DNA from: Cyanoderma ruficeps
Lineage: Eukaryota; Chordata; Aves; Passeriformes; Timaliidae
DNA: 64,000 nucleotides
Direction of reading: 5' to 3'
NCBI GenBank assembly: GCA_008694505.1
Contig: VZDJ01004378.1
Location: forward strand, 16,299,645-16,363,644
Positions 1 to 13,000 of the stretch are shown here, in pieces (the first letter of the stretch is position 1; every line of letters starts with the position of its first letter). A model generated the notes under the pieces. It had not been told where the DNA came from, did not search any database, and saw only the letters and a program-made list of their open reading frames with translations. The translations under genes were made by a program, and so were the position numbers.

Positions 1-3000
1 TGACAGGTAATTACATCTAATTAAACTTTATTAGGATGCACATAGACAAGGGATTGAATGTTCTATTTATTTGGATTACTTCATTTTCAGTGAAGATACT
101 TAAAATAAATTATTATTTATTTTGCCACTGAAACTTCTTTCTATATTCACAAAAGCAAAAGAAACCACTCATTTTGCAGTTATTACCATCAATTAAAATG
201 CTTCAGAAAAATGTATGTTTTATTTTAATATATTTTTAAAGGGTGATTTTTTTTTATTTCAGAGGAGCCTGGAATCCACAGGATTTAAGATATTTTGCAA
301 TAAAATGTGAAATTTAGCAAAGGGTAGGTGCTGTCTGGATTTCTTGGTCATTTGTACACTTTTTGAAGGAAGGAAAGAATAATGTGTAAACTAGGCAAGT
401 GTGTTAAAAAATATTCTCCAAAAGTCAAATCGTGTACTACACAATGAATTTAAACCACAGTTTCAGTAGCGTTTTCAGTAATTGATAATATATTCTATAT
501 TAAGGGAGAATAGTTTCTTATTAAGATGGAAAACATTTTCCATTTGATTAGCATTCAGGTCTGATTGGTTGAAGAGAACATTGAAATTGTCTCATGTCCT
601 TTCTGTTCCAGCTGTTGTCTTATGCAAGGATATATTTTATATTTAGCTTTTTTTTTCTCAGTGTTTCATTTTTTTTTTTTTTGCTTTGCCATTATGTTCC
701 TCCAAAAGTAATTTTCTTATTGGCTTCTTTCTGATAAGGAATGAATTAGTTCAGATGAAATAAAATTATTTTTAAAAGAAAAATGTAAAAAAATAATTCC
801 CAGGGTAGATCACTTCTACTCCACATTTCTGTTATTTGGAGTGTTCCACCTGTTCGTCATTTGTAGGCAATCTCATGCAAAATTATTTACCAGTAAAACA
901 CACTGACCTAATGGGTCACTGGTAAGAACCACACTGGGGCAACCCCTGAATCCTGTCCACTTCACACAGCTATTCACACAACAGCAAAGTGAGCATAATT
1001 GCTCATTCCAAAATGCAGTTATTTTTAATGGATATTAGTCACTGATAAAAATCATGATTTAGAGCTTAAACTACCTGCCAAAATAGATGTCTACTCATGC
1101 TGATGCTTTTCCTGATTATCATGGGGTGAGAAAATGCAATATTCAGCTTCCATCACTTGATTGATCCAACATAGAAAATCTGACTGAGTCAGGACTCACC
1201 TTATCAACTAAATGATCAGACAGCAAATTGAGCCAACAGCCTGATCAGTTATTCTGCAATCTTAAGAGATTGCAGTTGAGAAGGGGCTTTGTTTATTGCA
1301 TCGGTAAGTAATGTATAAACTGTATCACTGGCGTCTAGGGGAAAGGAGTTTTTCAAGATCTCTGGGTGAGGTTCTTTCAGAGATAAGCAAATTCAGATAT
1401 CAAATGACCAGGAGGAACAAAGCATAAAAAAAGCATGAAATCTGTTCAAGGAGAACCAAAGTACAGTACTCCTGTAATCATCATTTGTCATAAAAGCTGA
1501 CAGGGACTCCTTTTTTGTTTCTCTAAGATGATAACCTCACAGAGGAAAAAGAAAAGCAGTGGTCAGCTGCAAACAAATAATATCCTCATAAGGAGAAAAT
1601 ATCACACTGATAGAAGTTGTTAATGAAACATCCACTGTCAATTTGGAGTCTTTATTTTTCTGTACTTGCTCTGAGAAAACATGGATATCCTGGAGTACAG
1701 GTAGTGGTATAAGGAGATCCCTCACCTTGAACTCTGCTTCCAATACCAGCCACTAGTCACTAGTGGCCAAGGACTGCCAGCCCCTGAAGACCACCCCTTG
1801 ACCTGCACACAATGAGTTGAGTGCTCTCAGCCCAGCACCCAGTGAGAAATGCAAGTACCACGTGTTTGATGCTGGTCACAAACCCCAGCAGGACTTCTGG
1901 CTATGAAGCCAAGAATTTGTTATGGTATGACAAAGTATTTTCTGCCTGCTTTTCAGATTAGTTTTGAGACAAGGCAGCATATGGAAGCCTACTTGGTTGC
2001 AGCAGCCTCTGCCTGCTCTGTGAATCTCTGCCAACTGACTGAGATTACACGTCTATCACCAGCTCTAAAATTCACATAACACCAAATGTATATTGTCTAT
2101 TTCACCTACTGCAGAGCTGGAGCCTCCAGCTCCTGGGAGATCAAATATCGTCAGCCTTCCCTTTCCATGCAGAGTAAACAGCCTTTTTTTTCTGACATTG
2201 GTTTCAAATGCTGTGACTATCCAGCTGCTGCATTTCATTAAGGCATCATCTTTGATGTATTACTAATACACCAATTCAATGAAATATTAAGACAAAATGA
2301 CCTCATGTTGGCTAGCAGAAGCCAGGCACAGTGAGAAGTAGGAACTGGAAGTGCTCAGACTATTTGCAGTGGCTCCATCTGGAGATGTGATGAGTTACAT
2401 ATCTCAAAATAAAATACTCTCCATTCAACCTCAGTTATCAAGATAAAAGAATATACTGTTTAAAGCAAGACAAAATTATCTCTGAAAGAAAGATGTAGTC
2501 TCAGTCTTTCATGTTACCTTAAATGAAATAATTTGAGCTCTCTATCAGTAAGTCTTTTTTATTAATACATGTGGTCATTCTGATTTTCCCCTCATTGCTT
2601 CTCAGAAATACCTTAATGGGTACAAGAGGCCTCCATACTTGTTACCAGTTATTATCACCTGTCCACCAGGACTGTCCTTCAACACTGTCTAGAGATCCAG
2701 CATGAGATCAAGAACAACTCTGGTAAAAGCTGCCGTACACAAGAGCAGTAAAATATAATTCCTGTGCCAAATATCTGCAATCAGGGATAGTCAGGGATGT
2801 CACAGAAGAAATAATCTTGTTATGTCCATTCAATTCTACTAGTATTTTCAATATGCTCTTGGTACTGCTCTTTTCCTTTTCTGCATTTATTTCTGTTAAA
2901 TAAATAAGAAAAAAACCTTAGTATTGCATTCCCATACTGTTCCTTGTGTACTGCCTTTTCATTACAGATATTTACTTATCTCTGACTCAGGAAGAAATTT

Positions 3001-5138
3001 TTCTTCAGGATAAGTTTAGGGATAATGGTTGCATGCTATGTGCAATCTTCAGAAAAAGAGATATGTCAATGTGTGCATTAAGGCTGTCTTGAACTGTGTC
3101 CTTATGAGTTAATGGTCAGGAGCACTGAGCACAGGAACACTGCTCAAGGTCTGTTGTGTAAGAGAAAGACTTACAGAGAGCAGGGGCTTGCCAGCCACTC
3201 TGATTCCTGATAGCACACTGCAGAGGGATGAGTGTCCTCGTAGGTAAAGACTTCTGACAGTGTGGACGTTTTCCTGGCTTTGGAAAGAGAAAAGGCCATG
3301 TAATTAATAGAGAAAAAAATAGCAATGCCTAATCAGTCAGCAGTACTGCAATGCTTCAGATTTTGCAGCTGATGAAGCAAGTTCCCTCCCCTGCGTCCTC
3401 AGGCCCAAGTGCCCTCTGGTAGCACTCTGGCAGCAGCTACTGTTCAGACATGTTGCTAAACTACCACTGTCCTAATTTCTTATAAAAATAGAAGAAAAAA
3501 AGAAAATACACTACAATATAATATGTAAAGAAAAAAATCTTTCAGGGGAAAGGAGGGAAGGCAGGGATGCAGCAGCTGGCAGATGCACCCCAGTGCCTGG
3601 CTGCTCCTTGCATCTTCCCTGTCTGCACAGAAACTGTCCCTATCCCAGTCTGAGAGGATAAATACTCATTGGTCTCTGGCTTCTCTGAACATGACCAAAA
3701 GCTTCTGCACTTCTCAAATTCTATGTGCTTTAGGAAGATATTCAAGGTAGGATCTGAGCTTTAAAGCAGTTGGAAAATCCTTTTTAAATCTCAGCACAGG
3801 ATTTTTTTCTTTTTGGCCTGCAGGCATTTCTAATAGTAGAACATCACTTTCCTGCCAAGACAAATTCTACCTCTTGCTTTTATTTTCCCATGCCACTTCC
3901 TGTGCCAATCAGCCTTTCAATTCTCCTGCAAATCCTGCTAGAAAAGCACTTCTTCTGCTTCTCTTTTCATCACTGATTTCTTCTTTAGTACAGTACCCTA
4001 CTGTACGTAGATTATAGCCTTCCTCTTAAATTGTTCACCTCGGTTGCCTGTTGATAAAGATGGTACATACTGCTAAAAAATGGGTACTGCTAAAGAATGG
4101 CAGAGAAACCTTTCCTAAAAATGTTTCTGTTTCTGTACATTGCTCTCATATGGCTCATCATGGGGACAAGCTCATAGATTATTCCTTTGCACATTCCACT
4201 ACATGACATTGTACTTTCCCTTTCCTCCTTATTTGATAAGGAATGAGTACAGTGGAGGTTCAAATGCGTGTTTGAACAGGGTAATGCACAAAAGGAGAAG
4301 GAACTGGATCTGGTTGTGGCCCCTTTAATTCTGTGACTATAAATGCTTCTTGCAATCAGCTCTGAGGCTTCAGTGAAGAGCAGCTCACAGATATTTTTCC
4401 ACCAGGACTGAGTACACCACCAGTATCATGTTTCAATAGAACAGCTGGTGCTTAAAAGGATGGTAATTACAATTTTATTCAAAAAATCAGAACTGGTGGA
4501 GCTAAGATCATTGATTCAGATGGATGACCTTGAAAGACAGATTGCAACAAACTTGTTGAACTTCTGAAAAAGTAAAAAAAAATAAATAAAAATAGATCTC
4601 TCTACAACATTTCTGGTCCTTTTTGGTAATATGCTACAATCTTCAATTTCCCCCCAAATACTGTCATTATGAAAATTGACTGGGAAAAAAAGTAGTCTGA
4701 AAAGCCTCATTATTTTACTATTCCTTCCAAGGGTAGGGATGACGTTCTAAAAGCTCCACATCCCTATAATTAAAAGCTCTGCAAAATTTTAGGTTTGAAA
4801 CAGTAGATCATGCTGATGGTGTGTTTTATAGAAATAAAAAGACAAAAAGAGCTGTACTGGTTTGGGAAATGGACAGCCAGTCCCCAACACAGACAGTGGC
4901 CATAAGCAGCTGCACAAGGAAGGACATGAGATTTTGGCAAGCCTACAGTATTATTTCCTCTAAACATTTCCCATTCGCCATGTGTTTGGGGTTCACACCC
5001 AAAACATCAATGCATTTCCCTTTGGTGGCCCTGGCCAGTCTCTGAAACCTACATTGACACACACAGTGTCTGCAGCATCCTGCAGCGAAGTTGTACAGCT
5101 TTGCTATGAGTTGTGTGAAACACAGCACCCCTGGGTAA
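1..5138. other. Intergenic, AT-rich, no gene recognised
   Basis: Reading frames are all under 90 codons and show no family resemblance or codon pattern I trust. The only structure noted is a 19 bp palindrome at 1749-1767. The rest looks like ordinary unique or decayed intergenic DNA. Confidence 0.6.
1749..1767. repeat. 19 bp perfect palindrome
   Basis: GCCACTAGT and ACTAGTGGC are exact reverse complements flanking a single C. It is isolated, with no flanking mobile-element signature. Confidence 0.6.
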
Positions 5139-5900
5139 TTCAGGCTGGAAGGGACCTGAAGATGGCTGTAGTCCAGCCTCCTGCTCAAAACAGAGTCAGC
5201 TACGAGATTAGATTAAGTTGTTTGGGACTTTATCCAGCTATGCACTGAAAAATTCCATGGGTAGAAACTGCACAACCAATATTGGTTTTATTTATTGGAA
5301 CCAATAAGTTCCATTATTTTTTTAGTCTCATCGGGAAAATATTTTCCTTTATACCCAATCATATCTGCCATTCAGCTCTTCATGGCCATTGTCCTTTGTC
5401 TTGCTGCCATGACCTGCCAGGAAGATCCTGGTTCCAGCTTCTCAGTAAGGCAGGAGTAGTGTTTGATAGGTGCTAGTTAGTACTGTTAGTAGGTACTGCT
5501 GTCAGGTTCCCTCAGTACCATCCCTTTCCCAGACTGAAGATTCCCTGCTGCCTCAGTATCTCCTTTAAGTGCACCAGATTCAACCATCAAGGATGACCCT
5601 TCACTGAATTCACTCCAGTTTTTTGATGTCCTTCTTGTACTGTAGGGCCCAAAACTGAATGCAGAATTCCAGCTGTGCTCTAATGAGTGCTGAGAGAACA
5701 GTAATAATCTCTTGGTCATGTTGCTCCTCCTGGCACAGCTGGGCAGGTTCCCAGACATCCCCACTACACATGGAATGATGGTGACTCATGTTTGATCCTG
5801 CTGTCAGCCACGAGTGCCAGACCTTTCCCACAAAGCTGTTCCCCAGGTGCTCAGTTCCCCATGATCATCTAGCTGTTAACACAGGGCCCTCCACATCCAA
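5139..5900 (-). mobile_element. Old, diverged CR1 LINE fragment (boundaries approximate)
   Basis: Read on the plus strand this is the reverse complement of a CR1 3' region. GGCTGGAAGGGACCTGAAGA at the 5' edge is the CR1 tail signature. TTGATGTCCTTCTTGTACTG then GGGCCCAAAACTGAATGCAG at 5616-5665 match the classic upstream CR1 segment. Many mismatches and interruptions (for example about 5270-5380) point to an old copy. Reading frames across it are remnants, not genes. Confidence 0.75.
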
Positions 5901-8658
5901 AATTGCACAGCAGCATAAGGCTACTCACTCTTTTCCTCTCTGTTTCAAATCATTCCTTGGGTTCTGTTGGCTTGATTTGAGTGTTTTTGTTAATATTTGC
6001 CTAACCCCACATATATTATATAGCAAAGTGTATATCAGATTCATGCTGTTTGTATTTCTAGAGTTAAAGCAGATAAACATCTTTGTAAGGCTTTTTGATA
6101 CTCTTTAGTAACCATAGCTGCCAGTTCTGAGTACCCTTACAGAGGTGACACTCTGCTTTTTGTCATAGTGATCAGCTTCATGATGCTGCTGAATGCATCT
6201 GTTGCCTCTGCAATGTACCTTCTCTGACTTTCTGTTTGGATTGCAGATAGATGTTGCTAGTATAAATGACATGAAGCTTCTTCATGTTCTGGAATTTAAG
6301 TATTTGCAGACTAGCAAGATGTCACTTGTCATCTACTTGCTTAACATATAGCATCCTGAAGGGCTGCCAAAGTATGTACAAACATTGTAAAAAAGAAATC
6401 CAGAGGAAACATTATTTCAATTAAGGCAGTTTTTCATGGTCGTGCTCCAAATAATTTCAACGGGGACGCTGAAAGCTGAAACTCAAAAACACATGAAACC
6501 AGAGGAGTCAGTCATGTCCCATAAAGTCTAACTACTGTGAAACAACTAATGGGCTTTTGCTCACCCCATCCCACTGTGTGGCTCTAACCCTTTAGAACCA
6601 TAATGCATGTTAGATAAGAACAGTCCAGGAACAAACTTCTATCTTGCACTTAATTTTCAGAAAAAGGAACAAATATCGCAAGGGAGAAAGGGCATTCTCT
6701 CAGCATAAACTCTTAACCTAAATGATCTGATTTGGGAGACTATTAGTGGTGCCATGGCATCTTAGTTTCAGCCCTCGGCGTGCATGTTGACAGTGTTACA
6801 TAGGTCTTGAGACATGGAGTTTTCTGCAGCCTTTCTGCTGTATGCCATTTCCAGAAGTCCCATCTCTAGCAATGCCCAGTGGCTTGAGTAGCAGCAATGT
6901 GGTGATCCTGTACATGATGAATAATTACTGAGTTCTACCGCAGTTCCACCTCCTGTCCCCTCTTCAAATGCATACGGATTATCCAGGCAATTTATGGCAA
7001 ATTGCTGCAATTAGCCTGTGCATCAAGAAAACGCTGTTCCAACAGGGAGTATCAATGAATGGACCCTGTCAGGTTTTATTGATACCTCATTTATGTGAAT
7101 GCAAACACACATACATACGTATCTCCATCCACGCATGCATTTTAACAAGTTGTATAACTTTTCTTCGAAGCTGTTGGTGCTGGAAAGCTAGACAACCATT
7201 CGATGCTGCCCATCAAGCCACTACACGGTTATCATGCTAATCAAAGCCCTCTTTGAAATGCTGTTTAGCTTCATTACCATCACAAAAGAGCAGCTAAAGG
7301 ACATCTAAGGCGGGAGGAGGGAAGCGGGGAGGGGGATTGGAGGGGATGTGAACGCTCTGAGACACTATAATCTATTTGAACAGCCATGTTTATTGGAAAC
7401 AGGAGGGGAAATTGTTTAGCATAAGCTGGTATCAATCACTGAATGGATTCTGTTCCCTGTTATTAATGCGCAGGCAGCCAGGCAGGGAAGAATGGGCTCT
7501 GTGGAAAGACAGACATCTCTCCACTAAAGGGGAAAAGGACTGGTACACACACCACACCCCTCCCGACTAGATGGGCTCCTGGAATCTACCATCAAGACTG
7601 GTTTTTTTTCCCAGACTAGGACAGAGAAGTTATAACGACTGAATGCCTGAATGATCCTTTGTTATTTTGAAAAGTTTTGTGCCTTTTTTTGTATACACAG
7701 ATGAAATTGTTTTTTATGAGTGAGGATCTCCTCCATAAAGAACTCTCCATCCAGTAGAGCAGGAGACTCTAGTAGAATATAGTTAAGTAATATTGCCTGG
7801 CCAACTATGCTTACTTGTCTCTTTGTAGGTGCAAATGTTTGAATGTCTTATTGCATGGTTCTCTCTTATTTCATTAAAGAAACACAACCTTTGTCTTAAA
7901 AAAGAATATTGTCTTAATAGCTTGCTGGATTTATCTGTTTTGACTCAGGGTTAGCAAAGTAAAAGTGAACATTGATTTCAGAGGAATTAAACCAAGTGTC
8001 TGCAGTTATCATTCTGCAATAGATCATAGACGTGGAGGCTACAAACTCTCCTGGTGCTTTAAAACTGCTGGTAAGTACAATGTAGGCAATGACCTCAAGG
8101 ACTCTGATGCAACAAGTATATCCATACCAAAGCTTTCCCAGGCTCCCTGATTTTGGCTTGAAAGGTCATTATGGAACCACAGTTGTGTATATTCATGATA
8201 GATGCTGAAGGATGCTTTTCATTACATTTACACTTCAACTGTAAGGCAAACAAGAGCTTCCTGTTATGTAAGTTAGATCGAAGAAGTACTTATGCAAATA
8301 AATCTAAAAAATAACAGAGCCTCAAAACTGATCCTCTCTGCTTTCCTATTAAGAGCATCAGTGTGCATTTTCATAATGAATGAAAATGCAGGCTCAGGGT
8401 TAGATGTTTGAAATACCAAGTGGATATGTTTTCTTCTGCTGAGTTCTGAAATATTCCAAATCATACCTGCCAGGCTGCAGTCACATCAGATCTCATAAGC
8501 TAAATGAGTTTTGATTAGGTCAATACTTGGCTGGAAATACATAGTAGGTGAATCAGGAAGGAAACATTCACCAGTAGATAGCAAACTCCCTCTTGTATGA
8601 GCCTTAAACTATGCTACTGCAAATGTCCAGGTCAACATGGAGAGCTAAGATCCATGAC
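5901..8658. other. Intergenic, with a possible conserved non-coding block near 6.95-7.5 kb
   Basis: No gene is recognised. The stretch about 6960-7480 has less low-complexity sequence than its surroundings, many homeobox/ONECUT-like words (TATCAAT, ATTGAT, CTAATC) and a LEF/TCF-like ATCAAAG. The rest shows nothing notable. Confidence 0.4.
7049..7470. repeat. Two diverged copies of a roughly 38 bp motif
   Basis: Sequence from 7049 (GTATCAATGAATGGACCCTG, then TCAGGTTTTATTGAT) resembles sequence from 7429 (GTATCAATCACTGAATGGAT, then TCTGTTCCCTGTTATTAATG). The order of shared words is the same: GTATCAAT, GAATGGA, CTGT, TTATT. The separation is 380 bp. It could be an old internal duplication in an enhancer or chance. 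Confidence 0.35.
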
Positions 8659-8795
8659 TGTACTGGGTTCACGTGGCACGGTTTTGGTAGCCAAGGGGCT
8701 ACAGGGGTGACTGCTGTGAGAAGCTGCCACTGTGTCTGACAGACAATGCCAGACAGCTCCAGAATGGACCCTCCACTGGTCAAGGATGAGCCCAT

Positions 8796-9099
8796 TGTGG
8801 CCCTGAGCTTTCTGTCTTTTTGTCTTTCTGTAGAACTTTCTCACGCAGCTTCCTGAAAACAGTATCTATTCTTAGAATGTTTACATACTTCTCCTGTGAG
8901 AGAAGAAATGATTGATGGTGATGTCCACCATCCAGATTGAAGAGGTGGTGACCTGTGTAGCCAATCTCTTGACCTCTGTACATATGTATAAAAACTGGAG
9001 TCAGATTTGAATTAAAAGAGAGTTTTCTAAAACAGTCATAGTGCAAGTTTCATTTCAGTGTTCCTGAAATTGGGACACATCCAGCTTCGACCCGCAACA
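8796..9099 (+). mobile_element. Nested solo LTR, 304 bp, with 6 bp target duplication (ERVK-like)
   Basis: TGTGGCCCTG...CCCGCAACA is flanked by GCCCAT at 8790-8795 and 9100-9105. Removing it with one GCCCAT restores a continuous host LTR (GATGAGCCCATCAGTGACAG). It contains TATAAAA near 8988 and AATTAAAAGAG about 20 bp later, in plus-strand order as in an LTR promoter and polyadenylation region. A 6 bp duplication is usual for class II (beta/alpha-like) elements. Confidence 0.85.
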
Positions 9100-9516
9100 G
9101 CCCATCAGTGACAGTGGCAAGTGCCTCTGGGATAACAGATTTAGGAAGGGGAAAAAAAAACCTGCACAGATGCAGCTGGAAGAGAGGAGTGAGAATATGT
9201 GAGAATAAATGCTCTGCACACACCAAAGTTAGTGAAGTAGGGGCAGGAGGTGCTTCAGGTGCTGGAGCAGAGATTCCTCTGCAACTTGTAGTGCAGACTA
9301 TGGTGAGACAGGCTGTCCCTCCACAGCCCATGGAGTTCCACAGGGATGCAGACATCCACCTGCAGCCCATGGAGGACTCCATGCCAGAGCAGGGGGATGC
9401 TGAAAGGAGGCTGTGACCCTCTGGGAAGCCTATACTGGAGCAGGGTCCTGGCAGGATCTGTGGCCCTATGGAGAGAGGCTTGCTGGCAAGTCTGTAATCC
9501 TATGGGAGACCAAAGC

Positions 9517-9665
9517 TGGAGCAGTCTGCTTGTGAAGCACAGCACCTCATGGAAGGGACCCATGCTCAAGCTGTTTGTGAAGAACTGCAGCCTGTGGGAA
9601 GGCTCACATTGGAGAAGCTTGTGGAAGACTGTCTCACGTGGGAAGAAGCCACAGTGGAGCAGGGG
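9517..9665 (+). repeat. Degenerate 46 bp tandem repeat inside the LTR
   Basis: Related words recur at 9517 (TGGAGCAG), 9563 (TGCTCAAG), 9610 (TGGAGAAG) and 9655 (TGGAGCAG). Each of the first three is followed by a TGTGAAG-like or TGTGGAAG-like word, then a TGGAAGG-like or GGGAAG-like word. Spacings are 46, 47 and 45 bp. A weaker copy begins near 9436. Confidence 0.6.
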
Positions 9666-10074
9666 AAGAGTGTAAGGTGTCCTCCCTCTGAGAAGGAAGC
9701 AGCAGCAGAGATAACATGTGCTGAACTGACCACAGCCCCCGTTCCCCTTCCCACTGTCCTGCTTCAGGAGAGGAATAGAAAATGTGGCAGTAAATCTGAG
9801 CCTGGAAAAAAGGGAGGAGCAGGGGTGGAAGGTATTTTAAGATAAAGTTTTATTTATCATTATCCTACTTGAATTTGATTGGTAACAATTTAGACCGATG
9901 TCTTCAAGTTTAGTCTGTATTGCCTGTCACAGTAACTGGTGAGTCATCTCTCCCTGTTCTTATCTCAACCAGACAGACTTTCCTAACATTTTCTCTCCCC
10001 TTCCCAGCTGAGAAGGGGCGTGATAGAGTGGCTTTGGTAGGCACCTAGCATCCAGCCAGGGACAACTCATCACA

Positions 10075-13000
10075 ATGGATTTTTAGAGGTGCAAGGGCTT
10101 TAAAACTGACATGACTATACTCTGCTACCTGCCCATCTCAAAGGGATCTATGAACTTGGGTCCTTATCTCAGCTTTTTCTTTCTTAGTATTACTTAATAA
10201 ACTGGTACCAAATTCCTTTGAGATGATGAATCATAAATGTACTGAGTTTTCTATGCAGTTTCTAATGGGATGGCTGACCATAAAAAGTGACAATTGAAAG
10301 CAAGGTTTACACAGGAGAAGCAATCTTGGATAACTGCAGTATAAATTGGAGCGCAGTTCTTTTTCAGGAAAAGAGCAACAGACTAAAGCATGCAAATACA
10401 AGAAAGAAATCAAGCCGCAAAGTCTGAGGGGAGGGGGTGTCTTCTCTTTTCCAGACATTCTCCTTCTTTTTGGTTATCCAGCACCATTTTCAAATCTTTT
10501 CTTTGACATGTGTCAGAAGAACCAGAGAAAGTTGATAATTATTCCTACCAAACTGGTAATGCCTGTGCATATTCTGGCCCATACATAAATGGACTGAAAC
10601 ACTTCAAGCTCAAAGGGCTGTCAAAATGGCAAGACATTTTGATTTCTGCTTAGCTCATGATCAGAGAGGTGTTCAAATCCTTGCCCTCAACGTCTCATTC
10701 AGAATGAGTTTTTCTTATTAATCATCAAACCTTTTCCTTTTTTCAGATATGAACTGATTGATAAGGGTTCTGCATTTGCTGGCCTAGTGATTGTGCTTGA
10801 AATGGCATTGTTATTTTTGGAACACAGAATTTACGCTCCCACAGACAGAAAAGTAAAGCTTCTATTAAAATAAGTATAGAAAACAAGGAGAGAAAACCTC
10901 TGTAGATCTCAATCACTCAGACAGGGTTTCTTTGACTAAGAAATTTCATTTATGCTAACTCATACACTTGGGCTTTCTAATGAGAACAGGAGGCAACACA
11001 TGGACAGGTCCCTCAATACACACAGTGCTGAACAATGAAATGAGGTTTTGATTTTAGGAAACAGCTGATACACTGCAGGATATTTCAGTAACTGTCTACT
11101 TACAGGTTTGATTTTATGCTCAGTGCAAAGATAGACTGAAGAAATAGAGAGCACCCCAGGTGGAACCTCCACTGGAACAATATCACTGATGAAGTTTCAT
11201 TTGAAGCAGTTGCTATCACTTTCAGTCATCTCTGAATGGTAAACAGTTCAAATTATAAATTCTTTGCCACTAAATTGTCTGCTGCTAATTGCTCTTTTGC
11301 ATGTAATTATCAGTCAGGATTTAATAAGTATGGAAATACTATTACATGCCAAAAAGTAAAAATAAAATGAGAAATAGCAGACTTAAAGAATGTCTGGCAG
11401 ACAAACTCTTTAATTAATCCTGGAACAACATATTGGCTGGCGTCCTTTTCAGTGAACATCTCTGGCAGAGAGATGATGGGATTTTATAATCCTTCAAGAA
11501 AAACAAGTAATACATTTGCTTCTAAGCTAGAGAGGTTTTGGCCTTCCCCTCCAGGTTATGCATTTGAAAAGAACATTGATATGGGTGAGAACAAGACTGA
11601 ACACATCAAAGGAAACATAGGAAATCTAAACATAACTTCAGAATAGCAACTTGTGTCCACCAATTCTGATGAGGGAGAGGCAAAACCCAGGAGGGGGTTT
11701 GAACTGTCACTAGGCTTTCAGGAGTAGCTCTAGCTTCTGCTTTCTTCACATGATTTGTGTTTTAAAAAGCCATGTGGTTTTTGGTGCAAGTAAAATATGG
11801 GAAATGTGGTTGAAAATTTAAATTATACTCTCAAGGATTTTCATCTTGTTTCTAACTAGGAAAGAAAAAGGTCAAGATGACCAAATAACTTTGCAGTGAT
11901 ACCTTCTACCTATTGTCAAACTGGGGTGGAAGTTGAAATATCCTTGAAATATCCCACCAGTGATAACAGTCATTAGATAATATTGATCTGAATATAATCA
12001 GACTCAGCAGATAAAAAGACTGTACACAGACATACGGTCCCAAATCTAGATCCCACATAGTTAACAGCAAAACTACTGTTTGCCACCACTGTGAAAGAAA
12101 AATCCCAGTTCATGCATTCCTGTAAACTATCAAAGAAAATTAAGTGGAAGAAAGATTTGGTATTTTCACTACATTTCTCTAAAGGGAAAACATCTAGATT
12201 TAGGGTTGTTAAGCAGGTTAATGACCTGTTGCGTGAGAATAAAGAATAAATTACTACTGAGAGAGAATGAGTAGAATGCAAATCTGAATTGTATTTTCCT
12301 CAGTGGAAAAAAAAAAGATTTCTTGCTTTAACTTCCTTCATTGCTGTTGGTTATTTTTCTAGCTGTCACTTGATGGTTCCATGTAGACCTGAAAATGCCT
12401 TTCATGAAGAATTTTGAAACAAAATTGACCAATTATGGCTAAGCATAAGGCTGGTACTAGAAGATGTAGGTGGGAAGCGTTACAAGATTTCTTTTGCTGT
12501 TCCTGGCTCAATTCCTCAATGTAAATCTGTTGCCTAAAGGGGAACAACCTACAGAACTAGTGAGAATTTTTTTCTTCCAGCCTGCTTCAGTCTATATTAT
12601 TTCTTTCTCAGAGGATTAAGAGGGCAAAAATTTATCATGAGACATTTTGTGTGATTAATACCAGTTTACCAGGAACTCTGACCAATTCACTGAGAGCAGA
12701 TGTAGCAATAGAATTCACTGCTTTCACTTATTTCAGGATTTGAATTGCCACCCTAGATACAAAATGGAACAATTGTGAGCACACCGAGCCTTCTGGATCA
12801 TCATACTTGGTTGTATTATTAGTAGCAGAAAAAGACATCACACTTCAGTACCTTTGCATTTGGCTAAATAAACTCTGAAGACATTCTGGTACACTCTACT
12901 TATGTTAGCAAGATTTTTTTGACAGTTCTTTAGGCGTAAGTTTGCTTACTATGATTAGAGAGAACGATCTCAGTCTGGGAGCTGTTGTTTTAATTCATGT

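Larger units (their letters stand above)
8659..10074 (+). mobile_element. Avian ERV LTR (ERVL-like, solo), interrupted by a second LTR
   Basis: Begins TGTACTGGGTTCACGTGG and ends GACAACTCATCACA, so TG...CA termini. It follows the layout of an abundant neoavian LTR: GGTTTTGGTAG near the 5' end, a purine-rich middle of degenerate 46 bp repeats, then TGATAGAGTGGCTTTGGTAG near the 3' end. It is about 1.1 kb without the insertion. Flanks (ATGAC before, ATGGA after) share only three of five bases, so the target duplication is decayed or the edges are off by a few bases. No internal retroviral genes adjoin it. Small frames inside are not genes. Family name from memory; orientation is less certain than identity. 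Confidence 0.75.

Noticed and set aside
9050..9845. Overlapping 98-110 codon frames on both strands
   Set aside because: They lie inside the LTR and its degenerate repeats, with no viral or host protein similarity. The open frames come from the purine-rich repeat composition.
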